Assembly (NCBI RefSeq): GCF_000429925.1
Contig: NZ_AUCU01000013.1
Location: forward strand, 1 to 64,000
Direction of reading: 5' to 3'
DNA: 64,000 bases
Origin: Desulfatirhabdium butyrativorans DSM 18734
Lineage (GTDB): Bacteria; Desulfobacterota; Desulfobacteria; Desulfobacterales; Desulfatirhabdiaceae
Of this stretch, positions 44,425 through 53,913 are shown piece by piece. Every line of letters starts with the position of its first letter. Position 1 is the stretch's first letter. A program made the translations under genes and the position numbers. A model generated the notes under the pieces. The model did no database searches. It was not told where the DNA came from and saw only the letters and a list, made by a program, of their open reading frames with translations.

Positions 44425-45216
44425 ATGAGAACCAATCGTTATGGCAAAATCATCGAATCCATATTTCTAAAATATTATCAGGCAGGTGCAACGGAGGTCT
44501 CTTTTGAAAGATCGGATATCATCGATAGCGCCCGGGAATTGGATATCAATCTGCCCAAAAATTTAGGAGATGTCCTGTATTCTTTTCGGTACCGGGCAGA
44601 TTTGCCGGAAACCATTCGTGAAAAAGCCCCGGAGGGTTCCGTGTGGATTATTCGCTCTGTGGGTAGATCACACTACAAGTTTGTCTTGACCGTTCAGGCG
44701 AAAATCATTCCTTCTGGAATGCTCGTTCGTACGAAAATATTGGATGCTACGCCGGGCGTTATCGAAAAATATGCTTTGAATGACGAACAGGCGCTCCTTG
44801 CAAAAATTCGATACAACAGGTTGATTGATATTTTTACAGGCCTGACTTGTTATTCTCTTCAAAATCATTTGCGCACGGCAGTTAAGGGAATTGGTCAGAT
44901 TGAAATTGATGAATTATATGTTGGTATCGATAAACGTGGTGTATTGTATATCTTACCCATCCAAGCAAAAGGGAAAGCGGACCAAATAGGCGTCGTTCAG
45001 ATCGAGCAAGACTTTGCAGCATGTGCGGCAAAATTTCCAGAACTCCCATGTCGATCCATTGCGGCTCAGTTTATGGATCACAGGACGATTGCATTGCTTG
45101 AACTCGAACAAACGGATCAGGGAATCCTCCTTACTTCTGAAAAGCATTATTCGCTCGTGAACCCCGGCGATTTATCGGCAGAGGAACTGAAAGTCTACGG
45201 ACAACGCGCTATCTGA
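44425..45216 (+). CDS. Putative type II restriction endonuclease partner of the methyltransferase
   Basis: 263 residues from the ATG at 44425. No named family is recognised by eye. The C-terminal half has QIEIDELYVGIDKRGVLYILPIQAKGKADQIG, which fits a PD-(D/E)XK nuclease core (D, then Q-x-K). The close gap to the methylase, the low G+C and the shared orientation all support a two-gene type II system. The N-terminal half may recognise DNA. Cleavage site unknown. Confidence 0.65.
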   Translation: MRTNRYGKIIESIFLKYYQAGATEVSFERSDIIDSARELDINLPKNLGDVLYSFRYRADLPETIREKAPEGSVWIIRSVGRSHYKFVLTVQAKIIPSGMLVRTKILDATPGVIEKYALNDEQALLAKIRYNRLIDIFTGLTCYSLQNHLRTAVKGIGQIEIDELYVGIDKRGVLYILPIQAKGKADQIGVVQIEQDFAACAAKFPELPCRSIAAQFMDHRTIALLELEQTDQGILLTSEKHYSLVNPGDLSAEELKVYGQRAI

Positions 45217-45221
45217 AGGGC

Positions 45222-45683
45222 TCATGCCAGGAGGCGTTGCAGGCGCTGAAGAATCTCTTTTTTGGGTAATGCGCCAACCAGTGTCTCCTTGAGTTCTCCG
45301 GCATCGAAGATCAAGAGCGTCGGGATGCTCATGATATGAAAATTGGATGAAATCCAGGGGTTTTCATCCACGTTCACCTTGGCCACACGGATGCGGCCGC
45401 GGTATTCGGATGCGATGTCATGCACGACGGGTGAAATAACCTTGCATGCGCTGCACCAGGGCGCCCAGCAATCCAGGATGACGGGCAGAGGAGAATTCAG
45501 AACGGTTTCGGTAAATGTCGCATCGGTCACGGCGACGGGCGTTGCCACGTTCAGTGAGGCGGTAACGAGATTTTTCCCGCATTTTCCGCATTTTCCGATG
45601 GCGCCGATTCGATTTTGGGGAATCCGGTTGCGGGTTCTGCAGGATGGGCAACGAAACATGAAATAATCCGATTGTTGAGGCAT
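45222..45683 (-). CDS. trxC: Thioredoxin 2-like protein with CSAC active site
   Basis: 153 residues. An N-terminal zinc ribbon (CPSCRTRN...CGKCGK, Cys pairs) is followed by a thioredoxin fold with LDCWAPWCSACKVISPV. The active site is C-S-A-C rather than the usual C-G-P-C, which should change its redox potential. A cis-Pro occurs in IMSIPTLLIF. The start used (45681-45683) has AAAGGA upstream; a second Met is 24 bp in. It converges with the endonuclease gene with a 5-bp gap and lies 4 bp downstream of the NtrC-like gene. Confidence 0.9.
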   Translation of the reverse strand: MPQQSDYFMFRCPSCRTRNRIPQNRIGAIGKCGKCGKNLVTASLNVATPVAVTDATFTETVLNSPLPVILDCWAPWCSACKVISPVVHDIASEYRGRIRVAKVNVDENPWISSNFHIMSIPTLLIFDAGELKETLVGALPKKEILQRLQRLLA

Positions 45684-45687
45684 GGGC

Positions 45688-47076
45688 TTATCCTTTTTCG
45701 GTCATGCCGAAGGCTTTGAGTTTGTTCTGAAGCGTTTTCCGGGTGATCCCCAGAACTCTGGCCGCCTTGCTCTTGTTGCCGCCGGTTTCCGCAAGCGTTT
45801 TGACGATGGCCTCTCTTTCGATCTCCGCCAGGCGGTTTTCCGGAAAAAGATGGGGCGTCGGATTGGCCCTGTCAAGGCTTGGGGCTGGAGCGGATGGGAA
45901 AAGCGCCAGATCGGCATCGTCGATGGTCTCGGCCTGTGCCAGCACGACGGCGCGTTCCACGGCGTTCATGAGCTCCCGGATGTTGCCCGGCCAGGAATAT
46001 CGGACCAGGCGGTCCATGGCTCTCGCCGTAAATCCCTTGACCGATTTCCGGTTTTGTTCGGCAAAGCGGCTCAAAAAATGCTGCGCCAGAATAGGGATGT
46101 CTTCCTGCCGCTCCCGGAGCGGAGGCAGGGTGAGTGAGACGACGTTGAGCCGGTAGTACAGGTCTTCCCGGAAACTTCCGGACTGTACCAGCGGAGCCAG
46201 CGGGCGGTTGGTGGCGGCGATCAGCCGGACATCGATCGGGATGACCTGCTCCCCGCCCACCCGGATCACCTCCCGCTCCTGGATCACCCGAAGCAGTTTC
46301 ACCTGCATCATCAGGGACATTTCACTCACCTCATCCAGGAAAATGCTTCCGCCGGATGCCTGAACGAATTTTCCGTCTTTTCGCCGATCCGCACCGGTGA
46401 AAGCCCCTTTTTCATGGCCGAAAAGCTCGGATTCGAGGAGCGTTTCCGTGATGGCCGCGCAATTGATCTTGATGAAAGGGCCGTTTTTCCGATGGCTGTT
46501 GTGGTGGATGGCGCCCGCGATCAATTCCTTTCCCGTTCCCGACTCCCCGTTGATCAGCACGGTCGCCTCCGATGGAGCGACCAGGGATACGGTGTCCAGC
46601 AGCTTTTTCAGGGCCGGGCTGTTGCCGACGATCGTACGCTTGTCGAAACGTTCGCTGAGGCGATCCTTCAGCCGCTGATTTTCCACCTGCAAGAATGCGT
46701 GCTCCAGGGCCCGATCGATGGTGATCCGCAGCTTTTCGAAATCGAGCGGCTTCGTCAGATAGTCGTACGCACCGGATTTGAGGGCGCTGATGGCGGTATC
46801 GACGGAAGCAAAGGCCGTCATGATCACCACCGGGATGGCCGGATTGAAGGCCTTGATGGATGCGAGCGCTTCCAGACCGCTCATCTTGATCATGCGAATA
46901 TCCATCAGGACCAGATCGTATGGCCTGGCCTGAATTTCGGCAACCGCCGTTCCGCCGTCGTCGGCAACGCTGGCGGCATACCCCCACGAACCGATCAACG
47001 CCTTGAGCATCGTACGGTGCGCCGGATCGTCATCGACGATCAGAATGTTCCTGCTTTCCTGAACTGGTTTTTTCAT
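45688..47076 (-). CDS. Sigma-54-dependent response regulator (NtrC/ZraR-like)
   Basis: 462 residues. The start is placed at the ATG at 47074-47076, since upstream GTG/ATG options lack a clear site. A receiver domain (ILIVDDDPAHRTML, phosphorylated Asp in DLVLMDIR) is followed by the AAA+ domain with Walker A GESGTGKE, the GAFTGA sigma-54 contact loop and SLDEVSEMS-like Walker B (FLDEVSEM). A C-terminal Fis-type helix-turn-helix reads GNKSKAARVLGITRKTLQNKLK. It activates RpoN promoters; the candidate -24/-12 site at 5760 would need such an activator, but no link is shown. The cognate kinase lies just upstream at 47245. Confidence 0.93.
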   Translation of the reverse strand: MKKPVQESRNILIVDDDPAHRTMLKALIGSWGYAASVADDGGTAVAEIQARPYDLVLMDIRMIKMSGLEALASIKAFNPAIPVVIMTAFASVDTAISALKSGAYDYLTKPLDFEKLRITIDRALEHAFLQVENQRLKDRLSERFDKRTIVGNSPALKKLLDTVSLVAPSEATVLINGESGTGKELIAGAIHHNSHRKNGPFIKINCAAITETLLESELFGHEKGAFTGADRRKDGKFVQASGGSIFLDEVSEMSLMMQVKLLRVIQEREVIRVGGEQVIPIDVRLIAATNRPLAPLVQSGSFREDLYYRLNVVSLTLPPLRERQEDIPILAQHFLSRFAEQNRKSVKGFTARAMDRLVRYSWPGNIRELMNAVERAVVLAQAETIDDADLALFPSAPAPSLDRANPTPHLFPENRLAEIEREAIVKTLAETGGNKSKAARVLGITRKTLQNKLKAFGMTEKG

Positions 47077-47180
47077 GGTTTTCCGATAACTCTTCATGGC
47101 GAAGGGCACCGCCCCCCGAGATGAAAATGCAGGGGCAAGGTTACTTTACCACTTCGACATCAAACCGTTCCCATCCAACC

Positions 47181-47250
47181 CTTAACATTTAACCCTTAAA
47201 ACTTAAAACTTAACCCTTAAAACTTAAAACTTAACCCTTAAAACTTAAAT
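47181..47250 (-). repeat. Heptanucleotide array, family C (CTTAAAA/CTTAACC)
   Basis: Ten consecutive 7-bp units, mainly CTTAAAA and CTTAACC, in the intergenic region between the two genes of the two-component system. The last unit contains the stop codon of the histidine-kinase gene (TAA read from 47245-47247). Units on the complement, TTTTAAG/GGTTAAG, match the array at 62371-62433. Confidence 0.85.
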
Positions 47251-49026
47251 CGATACATCATTGGCCTGCATTTGGCCAGCGGATTGTTCCTCCGACTGGG
47301 GGATGCGGATGCATACCGTCGTTCCGATGCCGCCATCACTGAATACCTCGATTTCCCCCTGGTGGGCTTCGATGATCTGATGAACGATCGCCAGTCCCAA
47401 GCCGGTTCCCGTGGACTTGGTGGTGTAATACGGATCGAAGATCCGGCTCAGATGTTCGGCCGGTATCCCATCGCCCGTATCCCGGACGCGGACAACGATG
47501 TTTTGCAGCTTTTTGTCCCGTTCGATCGACAGGGTGATGGTGCCGCCGGACGGCATGGCTTCCATGGCATTCAACAACAGATTGAGCAAGACCTGATTCA
47601 TGCGATCCGGATCCGCCTGGATGGTCGGCAGGGGCGCCTCGTGACGGATATCGATATGGATGCCTTTTCCCTCGGCCTGTCTTTCGACAAGCGCCACCGC
47701 CTTTTTGACGAGATCCAGGGGGGCACAGGGGCGGGTGGCCAGCGCAACGGGTTTGGAAAAATCGATCAACTGGGTGACGACCCGGTTCAGGCGCTCGACT
47801 TCCTGGATCATCAATGTGGCAAGCTCGTTGTCTTCGGGTATATCGCCATAGCGCTGGCGAAAATACGTGGCAAACCCCTTGATGGAGCTCAGCGGGTTCC
47901 GGATTTCATGGGCCACACCCGCTGCAAGGCTACCGATTGCCGCCAGACGTCTGCTTCTGGCCAGGGCTTTGCGCAGGGATTCGACTTCCCGGAGGTCTTT
48001 CAGCAGAATGACATGGCCGATGACGGCCTGCGTATCATCGACAAGCCTTGCGGCTGCAGCTTCGATGGGAATGGGTTCCGCATCGCCGATCCGGCATTCG
48101 AGGGTCTTTACAACGGGCCCGCTCTGAATTCCGGGATCATCCAGCAGGGCGAGCAGGGATGGGGGGAAGGCATTCGCAGGGACTGGACCGTTATCCCATG
48201 AAAACAGCGATCGGGCCGCCGGATTTTGCATGACCATCCGGTTGGCGGTATCGAGTGCGATGACCCCAAGGGGCATGTTCTGAACCAGGGTGTCCGAAAG
48301 TGCCTTGATTCGGGAAAGCGATTGACGGGCGGATCGATACCCTTGAACCAGAAAGAGCAGCAATACGCCGCTGATGCCGATCATCAACAAGACGATACTC
48401 ATGACAATGGTGTGCCGCATGTCCATTTTCATGGCTTCTTCAACCGGGCTCGTGTCCAGACCGATGAAAATGATCCGATTTTTGGGCTCATCGGCTTCCG
48501 GAAAGGGAAAGATCGGCGGCATCGGACGGTTGGACTTAAAACGGTTTCTGTGAAAACGGTCGGCCGGTTCCGTCGGCGTAAACCGCCGATACACCTCGCA
48601 GACCGAAATCCCGTGGGGCAGGGTGATCATCCGCCATCTCAAGGTCTTGTCCTTGATCAGGGCATGCAGATCGAGATCGAGCCCATAGGATTGACCGATC
48701 TGGGATGGATCGCTGCTGGCCAGCACCGTCCCGTTGACATCGGTCACGATCAAATGCACGATATCGGGCTGAAGAGCCGTTTCCATGAGCAGTTTCTGGA
48801 GCTGGAACTCGCCCATCCTGCCCATCATGCCGGTCCGGGTGCCGGCTTCGAAAGCCCGAATGAGCGACGCCCCTTTTTCCCTCAGCAAATGGAGACTTCT
48901 TTCCCGCTGCTGATGGATCGTTTCGAAGGTCATGTAGGAAAAAATGGGGAACAGGACCACCACGGCTCCAATGAGGATCCACGGTGGAATGCCTATCCAG
49001 GATTTGATGGCGGGTTTGATGGGCAT
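47245..49026 (-). CDS. Sensor histidine kinase (ZraS/HydH-like)
   Basis: 593 residues. Transmembrane helices at ~15-35 and ~215-240 flank a periplasmic sensor region. A PAS domain (SDTLVQNMPLGVIALDT..., ~280-370) follows, then HisKA with the phospho-acceptor His in AAGVAHEIRNPLSSIKGF. The HATPase has N (NQVLLNLLLNAMEAM), G1 (VRDTGDGIP) and G2 (TGTGLGLAIVHQI) boxes. This layout matches the metal- or envelope-stress kinase ZraS. It pairs with the NtrC-type regulator downstream. The stop codon lies inside a heptamer array. Confidence 0.92.
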   Translation of the reverse strand: MPIKPAIKSWIGIPPWILIGAVVVLFPIFSYMTFETIHQQRERSLHLLREKGASLIRAFEAGTRTGMMGRMGEFQLQKLLMETALQPDIVHLIVTDVNGTVLASSDPSQIGQSYGLDLDLHALIKDKTLRWRMITLPHGISVCEVYRRFTPTEPADRFHRNRFKSNRPMPPIFPFPEADEPKNRIIFIGLDTSPVEEAMKMDMRHTIVMSIVLLMIGISGVLLLFLVQGYRSARQSLSRIKALSDTLVQNMPLGVIALDTANRMVMQNPAARSLFSWDNGPVPANAFPPSLLALLDDPGIQSGPVVKTLECRIGDAEPIPIEAAAARLVDDTQAVIGHVILLKDLREVESLRKALARSRRLAAIGSLAAGVAHEIRNPLSSIKGFATYFRQRYGDIPEDNELATLMIQEVERLNRVVTQLIDFSKPVALATRPCAPLDLVKKAVALVERQAEGKGIHIDIRHEAPLPTIQADPDRMNQVLLNLLLNAMEAMPSGGTITLSIERDKKLQNIVVRVRDTGDGIPAEHLSRIFDPYYTTKSTGTGLGLAIVHQIIEAHQGEIEVFSDGGIGTTVCIRIPQSEEQSAGQMQANDVSI

Positions 49027-49320
49027 GCGCTTTCCGGCAAAATTGACGACTTTTTACGAGCTCATCAAAATGGGTGAACCGCAAAAAGAACAGCGAAACG
49101 AGGCCGATGGATGGAAACGGGTTTCCGCTGCATCGCAAAACAGACTGCCCTCCGGCTCGAATCGGGCCAAAACGGGTTTTTTTCAGGAACTATATCGACT
49201 TTGTCCATGGAATTCAAACGGCAATGCACTGCCGTTGTCCGGTTCCATCGGCATTGACCTCGAGGCTTCAATCGGTGTATGAAAAGGACCGATTGGAACA
49301 ATGGTTGAAAGGAAGATTGC

Positions 49321-51261
49321 ATGCACAAGGATAGCCGTTTCTGTCCGCTTCGATGGTTTGGGGTTGCGATATTGTTGATTACGCTGGTTTGGTCCGGATG
49401 TGCGCCCCCGCCTCGGGTGGCCATGCCCGAGCGTCCACCCGTCGAGCGGCCTGTTGCAAAACCGCCTGTTCAGCCGCCCAAGCCGGCGGACGTCGGCGAC
49501 GATGTGTTTACGGCGGCGGAAAATTTCTACCGTCAAAAACAATACGACAAGGCACTCGATACGTATACGGCATACCTCAGCCGGTATCCGAACGGCTCCT
49601 GGGTTGCCGACAGCCTGCTCAAGATTGGCATGATCCATCGGGAAAAAGGTCGATTGGCGCAGGCGCTGAGTTCATTTCAGAAATTGTCGCTGGATTTTCC
49701 CAACAGCGCTCTGGCGGCCGAGGCGGAAGTCGCCTCGTTTCCGATCTATTACCAGATGAAAAACTATGGGGGGGTCATCCAGCGGGCGACAAGCCTGCTC
49801 AAACAGCGGCTGGCCCCGGACATCTACCGCCAGACCGTGGACTGGCTGGCCCAGGCCTATTTTGCATCGGGGAGGGCGGCCGATGCGCTCCTTGTCTATG
49901 CACAGGCCATGGGCAATGTCGATGCAACCACGCAGTTGGCGTTTCGCAAGAACATGGAATCGATGGCCGCAAAAACAGACCCGGACGAGTTGATGCGCCT
50001 GGTCAACCGGATCGGCCAGCCGGAGATGCAGGGTGAAATCGTCTATTTTGCGGCCGCCGGCTATTTCCAGAAAGAGGACTATGACAAAGCGCATGCGGCA
50101 ATCGATCTGTTCAGGAAGGATTATCCACAGAACCCCAAACGGTCCCAGATCGATGCGCTGGCGCTTCAAATCAAGCAGCAGGCGGAATACGAAAAGCATA
50201 CGATCGGATGCATCCTGCCTCTTTCCGGCACGTATGAAGCTTACGGCAAACGGGCGCTTCGGGGCATCGAGATGGCTCAGTACATGTTCGGCGCCACCCG
50301 GCCATCGGAGCCGGTAACGGTTCTCGTCAAAGACAGCCAGTCCACACCGGAAGGATCGGCCGCTGCGGTCAGGGAACTGGCCGATGCCAAGGTGGCGGCA
50401 ATCCTGGGGCCGATCGGCTCGGCCGATAGCGCCGCCGAAACGTCTCAAAGCCTCGGTATTCCCATCCTGGTGCTGACGCAAAAAGATCGGATTACCCAGA
50501 TCGGCAATCAGGTGTTCCGGCATTTCATTACACCGGAGATGCAGGCGGAAAAGCTGGTATCCTATGCTGTCACCAGTAAGGGATTGCGGCGATTTGCCGT
50601 CCTGTATCCCAAAGACAGCTATGGGACGGGAATGATGAATGCCTTTTGGGACAGGGTGCAGGCAGCCGGTGGCACCATGGTCGGAGCGGAAGGATACGAT
50701 CCGGCCAGCGCCGATTTCGGTCTTCCCATTCAGAAGCTGACAGGGGCATTTTTTCAGGGACAACCTTCGGGCACGCCGCCGAATGCGGATATCGATGTCC
50801 TGTTCATCCCGGAATCACCGGCGAGGGTGAGCCAAATCCTTCCCCAGCTTGTATACTACAACCTCAAACCGCGGTTGATTCTCGGGACCAACCTCTGGCA
50901 TACCCCCGCCATGATGCCGCTTGCAGGGGGGCTGGATGCGGAGCTTGTCTGTACGGATGCCTTCGACCCGGATATCGAAAAGGCTCCGGTGCCGGAATTT
51001 GTGAAACTGTGCACGGAAACCTATAACGAAAAACCGGGATTGATCGAGGCCATCACCTACGATTCCGCATCCATTTTGTTTGAATCCGTGCTCAAGCCCA
51101 AGATCCGCTTCCGTTCCGACATCCGCAAGGAATTGCTCGCCATGCCCTCTTGGATCGGGGTCACCGGAAAGACCCGCTTTTTGCCGAACCGGGATTGCCA
51201 AAAAGAGCTGCTCATCTTTCGGATTCAGACAGACCGCTTCCTCGACATGACGGGATTCTGA
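49321..51261 (+). CDS. LpoA-like lipoprotein: TPR region plus periplasmic-binding-protein-like domain
   Basis: 646 residues. An N-terminal signal with lipobox (LVWSGC, modified Cys ~27) is followed by a proline-rich stretch. Next come TPR-like repeats (residues ~60-280: AAENFYRQKQYDKALDTYTAYL, PNGSWVADSLLKIG), and then a type I periplasmic-binding domain from ~298 (IGCILPLSGTYEAYGKRALRGIEMAQ, KDSQSTPEG, AILGPIGSADS). This order is that of LpoA, the outer-membrane activator of PBP1A. It begins divergently from the histidine-kinase gene and is followed with a 3-bp gap by waaA. Confidence 0.82.
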   Translation: MHKDSRFCPLRWFGVAILLITLVWSGCAPPPRVAMPERPPVERPVAKPPVQPPKPADVGDDVFTAAENFYRQKQYDKALDTYTAYLSRYPNGSWVADSLLKIGMIHREKGRLAQALSSFQKLSLDFPNSALAAEAEVASFPIYYQMKNYGGVIQRATSLLKQRLAPDIYRQTVDWLAQAYFASGRAADALLVYAQAMGNVDATTQLAFRKNMESMAAKTDPDELMRLVNRIGQPEMQGEIVYFAAAGYFQKEDYDKAHAAIDLFRKDYPQNPKRSQIDALALQIKQQAEYEKHTIGCILPLSGTYEAYGKRALRGIEMAQYMFGATRPSEPVTVLVKDSQSTPEGSAAAVRELADAKVAAILGPIGSADSAAETSQSLGIPILVLTQKDRITQIGNQVFRHFITPEMQAEKLVSYAVTSKGLRRFAVLYPKDSYGTGMMNAFWDRVQAAGGTMVGAEGYDPASADFGLPIQKLTGAFFQGQPSGTPPNADIDVLFIPESPARVSQILPQLVYYNLKPRLILGTNLWHTPAMMPLAGGLDAELVCTDAFDPDIEKAPVPEFVKLCTETYNEKPGLIEAITYDSASILFESVLKPKIRFRSDIRKELLAMPSWIGVTGKTRFLPNRDCQKELLIFRIQTDRFLDMTGF

Positions 51262-51264
51262 AAC

Positions 51265-52620
51265 TTGTCATCCTGGTACACCATTTACCGTTGGGCAAGT
51301 GCCGCAATCTTCGGATTTGGCTTTGTTCCGCTGGCAGGCTACAGCCTGATCGACGCGGATGCACGGAAACGTCTGGCTGACCGATTGGGTATCTACCGGA
51401 TTGCCCGATCCGATGGCTGCTGTCCGCGCATCTGGCTGCATGCAGCCTCCATGGGCGAGGTGACGGTTGCCGAATCCATCATCGCCGCCATCCGCTCGAA
51501 GCTGCCGGAGGCGCAGATCGTTCTTTCCGCAATGACCCCCCACGGCTTTCGTCACGGTGTGGCGAGGATGCCCGCTGATGTCGATTTGATCCAGGCCCCG
51601 CTGGATGTCGCCCCCTTGCTGTCTCATGCATTGAACGACATCCGACCGGATCTGCTTGTGTTGCTCGAAACGGAAATTTGGCCAAACTGGATCATGGAAA
51701 CCGCTCGCAGGAAAATTCCCATCGCCATGGTCAACGGCAGAATTTCTTCCCGCTCCATCGGCCGTTACCGGTTGTTGCGACCGTTGATGGCGGAAATCCT
51801 GCCCAAGATCGGTTGGTTCAGCATGATCCATGAAGCGGATGCCGAGCGGATCGCCTCCATCGGAGCGCCTGCCGAGCGGATCGTGGTGAATGGCAATGCG
51901 AAATTCGATATGCTGTGTCGAAGGGCGGATCCGGGCAGAATCCGAACCATCCGCGCTTCCTTCGGGGTCGATGGGGACGATCCGGTCTTTCTGGCCGGAA
52001 GCCTTCGGGGCCGGGAGTCCGTCCGCATCCTGGATGTGTACCGGCTCCTGAAAGAGCGGCTGCCGGAGTTGCGGTTGATTCTGGCGCCGAGACATCTGCA
52101 GCGGATCGGGGAAATCGTTTCCGCATTGCACGAGCGAAAGATGCCTTTTGTGCTCAAAACCCGGCTCGCATCGTCATCCGGAACGGCGTTTGGCGGATGG
52201 GATGTTCTGGTGCTCGATACCATGGGGGAACTCTTCGATGCCTATGCGCTGGCCGATGTCGTGTTTTGCGGCGGAAGCCTCGTCCCGAAGGGCGGTCAAA
52301 ATATCATGGAACCCGCCTCCTGGGGCAAACCGGTTTTGTACGGGCCGCATATGGAAGATTTTCAGGATGCGCGGCTTGTTCTGGAGCGGGAGGGCGGGGG
52401 GGGCGCCGTACGGGATGATCAGGAGCTGTATCGGCAAGTCTTGCGGCTTCTCCAGTTTCCAGACGAAGCGCTGCGGATGGGGCAGAAGGCAAGAACGGCC
52501 CTGGTGCGGCACGAGGGCGCTTCAGAGCGTCATGCGGAAGGGTTGTTGGGGATGCTGGGCCATGCAACCTGCAACCAAAAACGATTTTTACGACAGCATC
52601 AATCGAATGGAAAATATTGA
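51265..52620 (+). CDS. waaA: 3-deoxy-D-manno-octulosonate (Kdo) transferase
   Basis: 451 residues from a TTG start at 51265. It opens with a hydrophobic segment, then IWLHAASMGEV holds the catalytic Glu region, LLVLLETEIWPN, and MVNGRISSRSI. The C-terminal GT-B half has VFLAGSLRGRE and LILAPRHLQR, and FCGGSLVPKGGQNIMEPASWGKPVLYGP, typical of Kdo transferase. It adds Kdo to lipid A precursor at the inner membrane, proof of a Gram-negative lipopolysaccharide. Its 3' end overlaps the decarboxylase gene by 59 bp. Confidence 0.93.
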   Translation: MSSWYTIYRWASAAIFGFGFVPLAGYSLIDADARKRLADRLGIYRIARSDGCCPRIWLHAASMGEVTVAESIIAAIRSKLPEAQIVLSAMTPHGFRHGVARMPADVDLIQAPLDVAPLLSHALNDIRPDLLVLLETEIWPNWIMETARRKIPIAMVNGRISSRSIGRYRLLRPLMAEILPKIGWFSMIHEADAERIASIGAPAERIVVNGNAKFDMLCRRADPGRIRTIRASFGVDGDDPVFLAGSLRGRESVRILDVYRLLKERLPELRLILAPRHLQRIGEIVSALHERKMPFVLKTRLASSSGTAFGGWDVLVLDTMGELFDAYALADVVFCGGSLVPKGGQNIMEPASWGKPVLYGPHMEDFQDARLVLEREGGGGAVRDDQELYRQVLRLLQFPDEALRMGQKARTALVRHEGASERHAEGLLGMLGHATCNQKRFLRQHQSNGKY

Positions 52621-53902
52621 AGCATTGAAACGCAGCCGGATCGACGAACACCAGATGAGCCGGGTGTTCGCTCTGGCTATGAAGACGCCGGGGCTGATCC
52701 AGGAAGAAGATACTACGCTCGTTTTCATCGATCTGAGTTACCTTTCCGAGCGGATCCGGCATTTGATTTCGCTGTTTCCGCCGGGAACCCTGCATACCGT
52801 CGCCGTCAAGGCCAACCCGCTGCCTTCGATTCTTGCCCATATCCGGGACACGGGTGTGGGGCTCGAAGCCGCTTCGATCGGGGAGCTTTTTCTGGCGAAA
52901 CAGGCGGGGCTCGTTCCCGGGCGGATCGTGTACGACTCTCCGGTGAAAACCCGGCCGGAAATTCGTACAGCCCTCCAATCCCATATTCATATCAACGCCG
53001 ATTCCATCCTGGAACTGGATCGTATCGCCCAATTGATCGATTTGACCGATTTTCGGGGCAGCGTGGGCATCCGCATCAATCCACAGGTCGGTCAAGGGCA
53101 GATCGCCATGACGAGTGTAGCGGGGGTATACTCCAAATTCGGCGAGCCGCTCCTCGAATCCAGAGAGGCGCTGATGGATCGGTTTTCCCGCTATCCCTGG
53201 CTCACGGGTGTCCATGTTCATGTCGGCTCTCAGGGATGCGGCCCCGAGCTCCTGCTCAACGGCGTGAAACGGGTGCTCGAATTCGCCGGGGATCTCCGGG
53301 GGCGCATACCCAAAGACCAGGTCAGGACGTTCGATATCGGCGGCGGACTTCCCGTATCCTATCATCGGGACGGGGTCGTGATCGACATGGAAGGGTACAG
53401 CCGTATGCTTCTGGAGCGGTTCCCGGAATTGGGGGAATATCGGATGATCACCGAATTCGGCAGATGGGTACATGCCAACACGGCCTGGGCGGCCAGCCGC
53501 ATCGAATATGTCAAAACCTCCGGCGCAGTCCGAACGGCCATGATTCACGTGGGTGCCGACATGTTTCTGCGCAAATGTTATCGATCCGATGAATGGCATC
53601 ACGAGTTGACGGTGGTCGATGATACCGGAAGGATCAAGACCGGCGGGGATCAAACGCCCTGTGTCGTGGCAGGCCCCCTGTGCTTCGCTGGGGATGTGCT
53701 TGCACGCGACATATGCCTGCCGAACATGGTTGAAGGCGACTACCTGCTGATTCATGATGTCGGTGCTTACACGTTCAGCATGTGGTCCCGGTACAACAGC
53801 CGTCAATTGCCCAAATTCATCGGATACGAGGAGGAAGGAAGCAGATTTCGGATTCTGAAACCCAGAGAGCGCATCGAAGACGTCTGCCGTTTCTGGAATT
53901 AG
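52562..53902 (+). CDS. PLP-dependent decarboxylase (diaminopimelate/ornithine decarboxylase family, fold III)
   Basis: 446 residues from the ATG at 52562, with an alternative at 52607. The PLP lysine lies in HTVAVKANPLPSIL. VGIRINPQVG, GVHVHVGSQGC, the phosphate-binding DIGGGLPVSYH, and DVGAYTFSMWSRYNSR complete the alanine-racemase-like barrel and C-terminal beta domain. The decarboxylase type (lysA, carboxynorspermidine, or a secondary-metabolite variant) is not clear. It overlaps waaA and is followed 11 bp later by an unknown gene, so it may belong to cell-envelope work rather than lysine synthesis. Confidence 0.85.
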   Translation: MQPATKNDFYDSINRMENIEALKRSRIDEHQMSRVFALAMKTPGLIQEEDTTLVFIDLSYLSERIRHLISLFPPGTLHTVAVKANPLPSILAHIRDTGVGLEAASIGELFLAKQAGLVPGRIVYDSPVKTRPEIRTALQSHIHINADSILELDRIAQLIDLTDFRGSVGIRINPQVGQGQIAMTSVAGVYSKFGEPLLESREALMDRFSRYPWLTGVHVHVGSQGCGPELLLNGVKRVLEFAGDLRGRIPKDQVRTFDIGGGLPVSYHRDGVVIDMEGYSRMLLERFPELGEYRMITEFGRWVHANTAWAASRIEYVKTSGAVRTAMIHVGADMFLRKCYRSDEWHHELTVVDDTGRIKTGGDQTPCVVAGPLCFAGDVLARDICLPNMVEGDYLLIHDVGAYTFSMWSRYNSRQLPKFIGYEEEGSRFRILKPRERIEDVCRFWN

Positions 53903-53913
53903 GAGATTCATCC

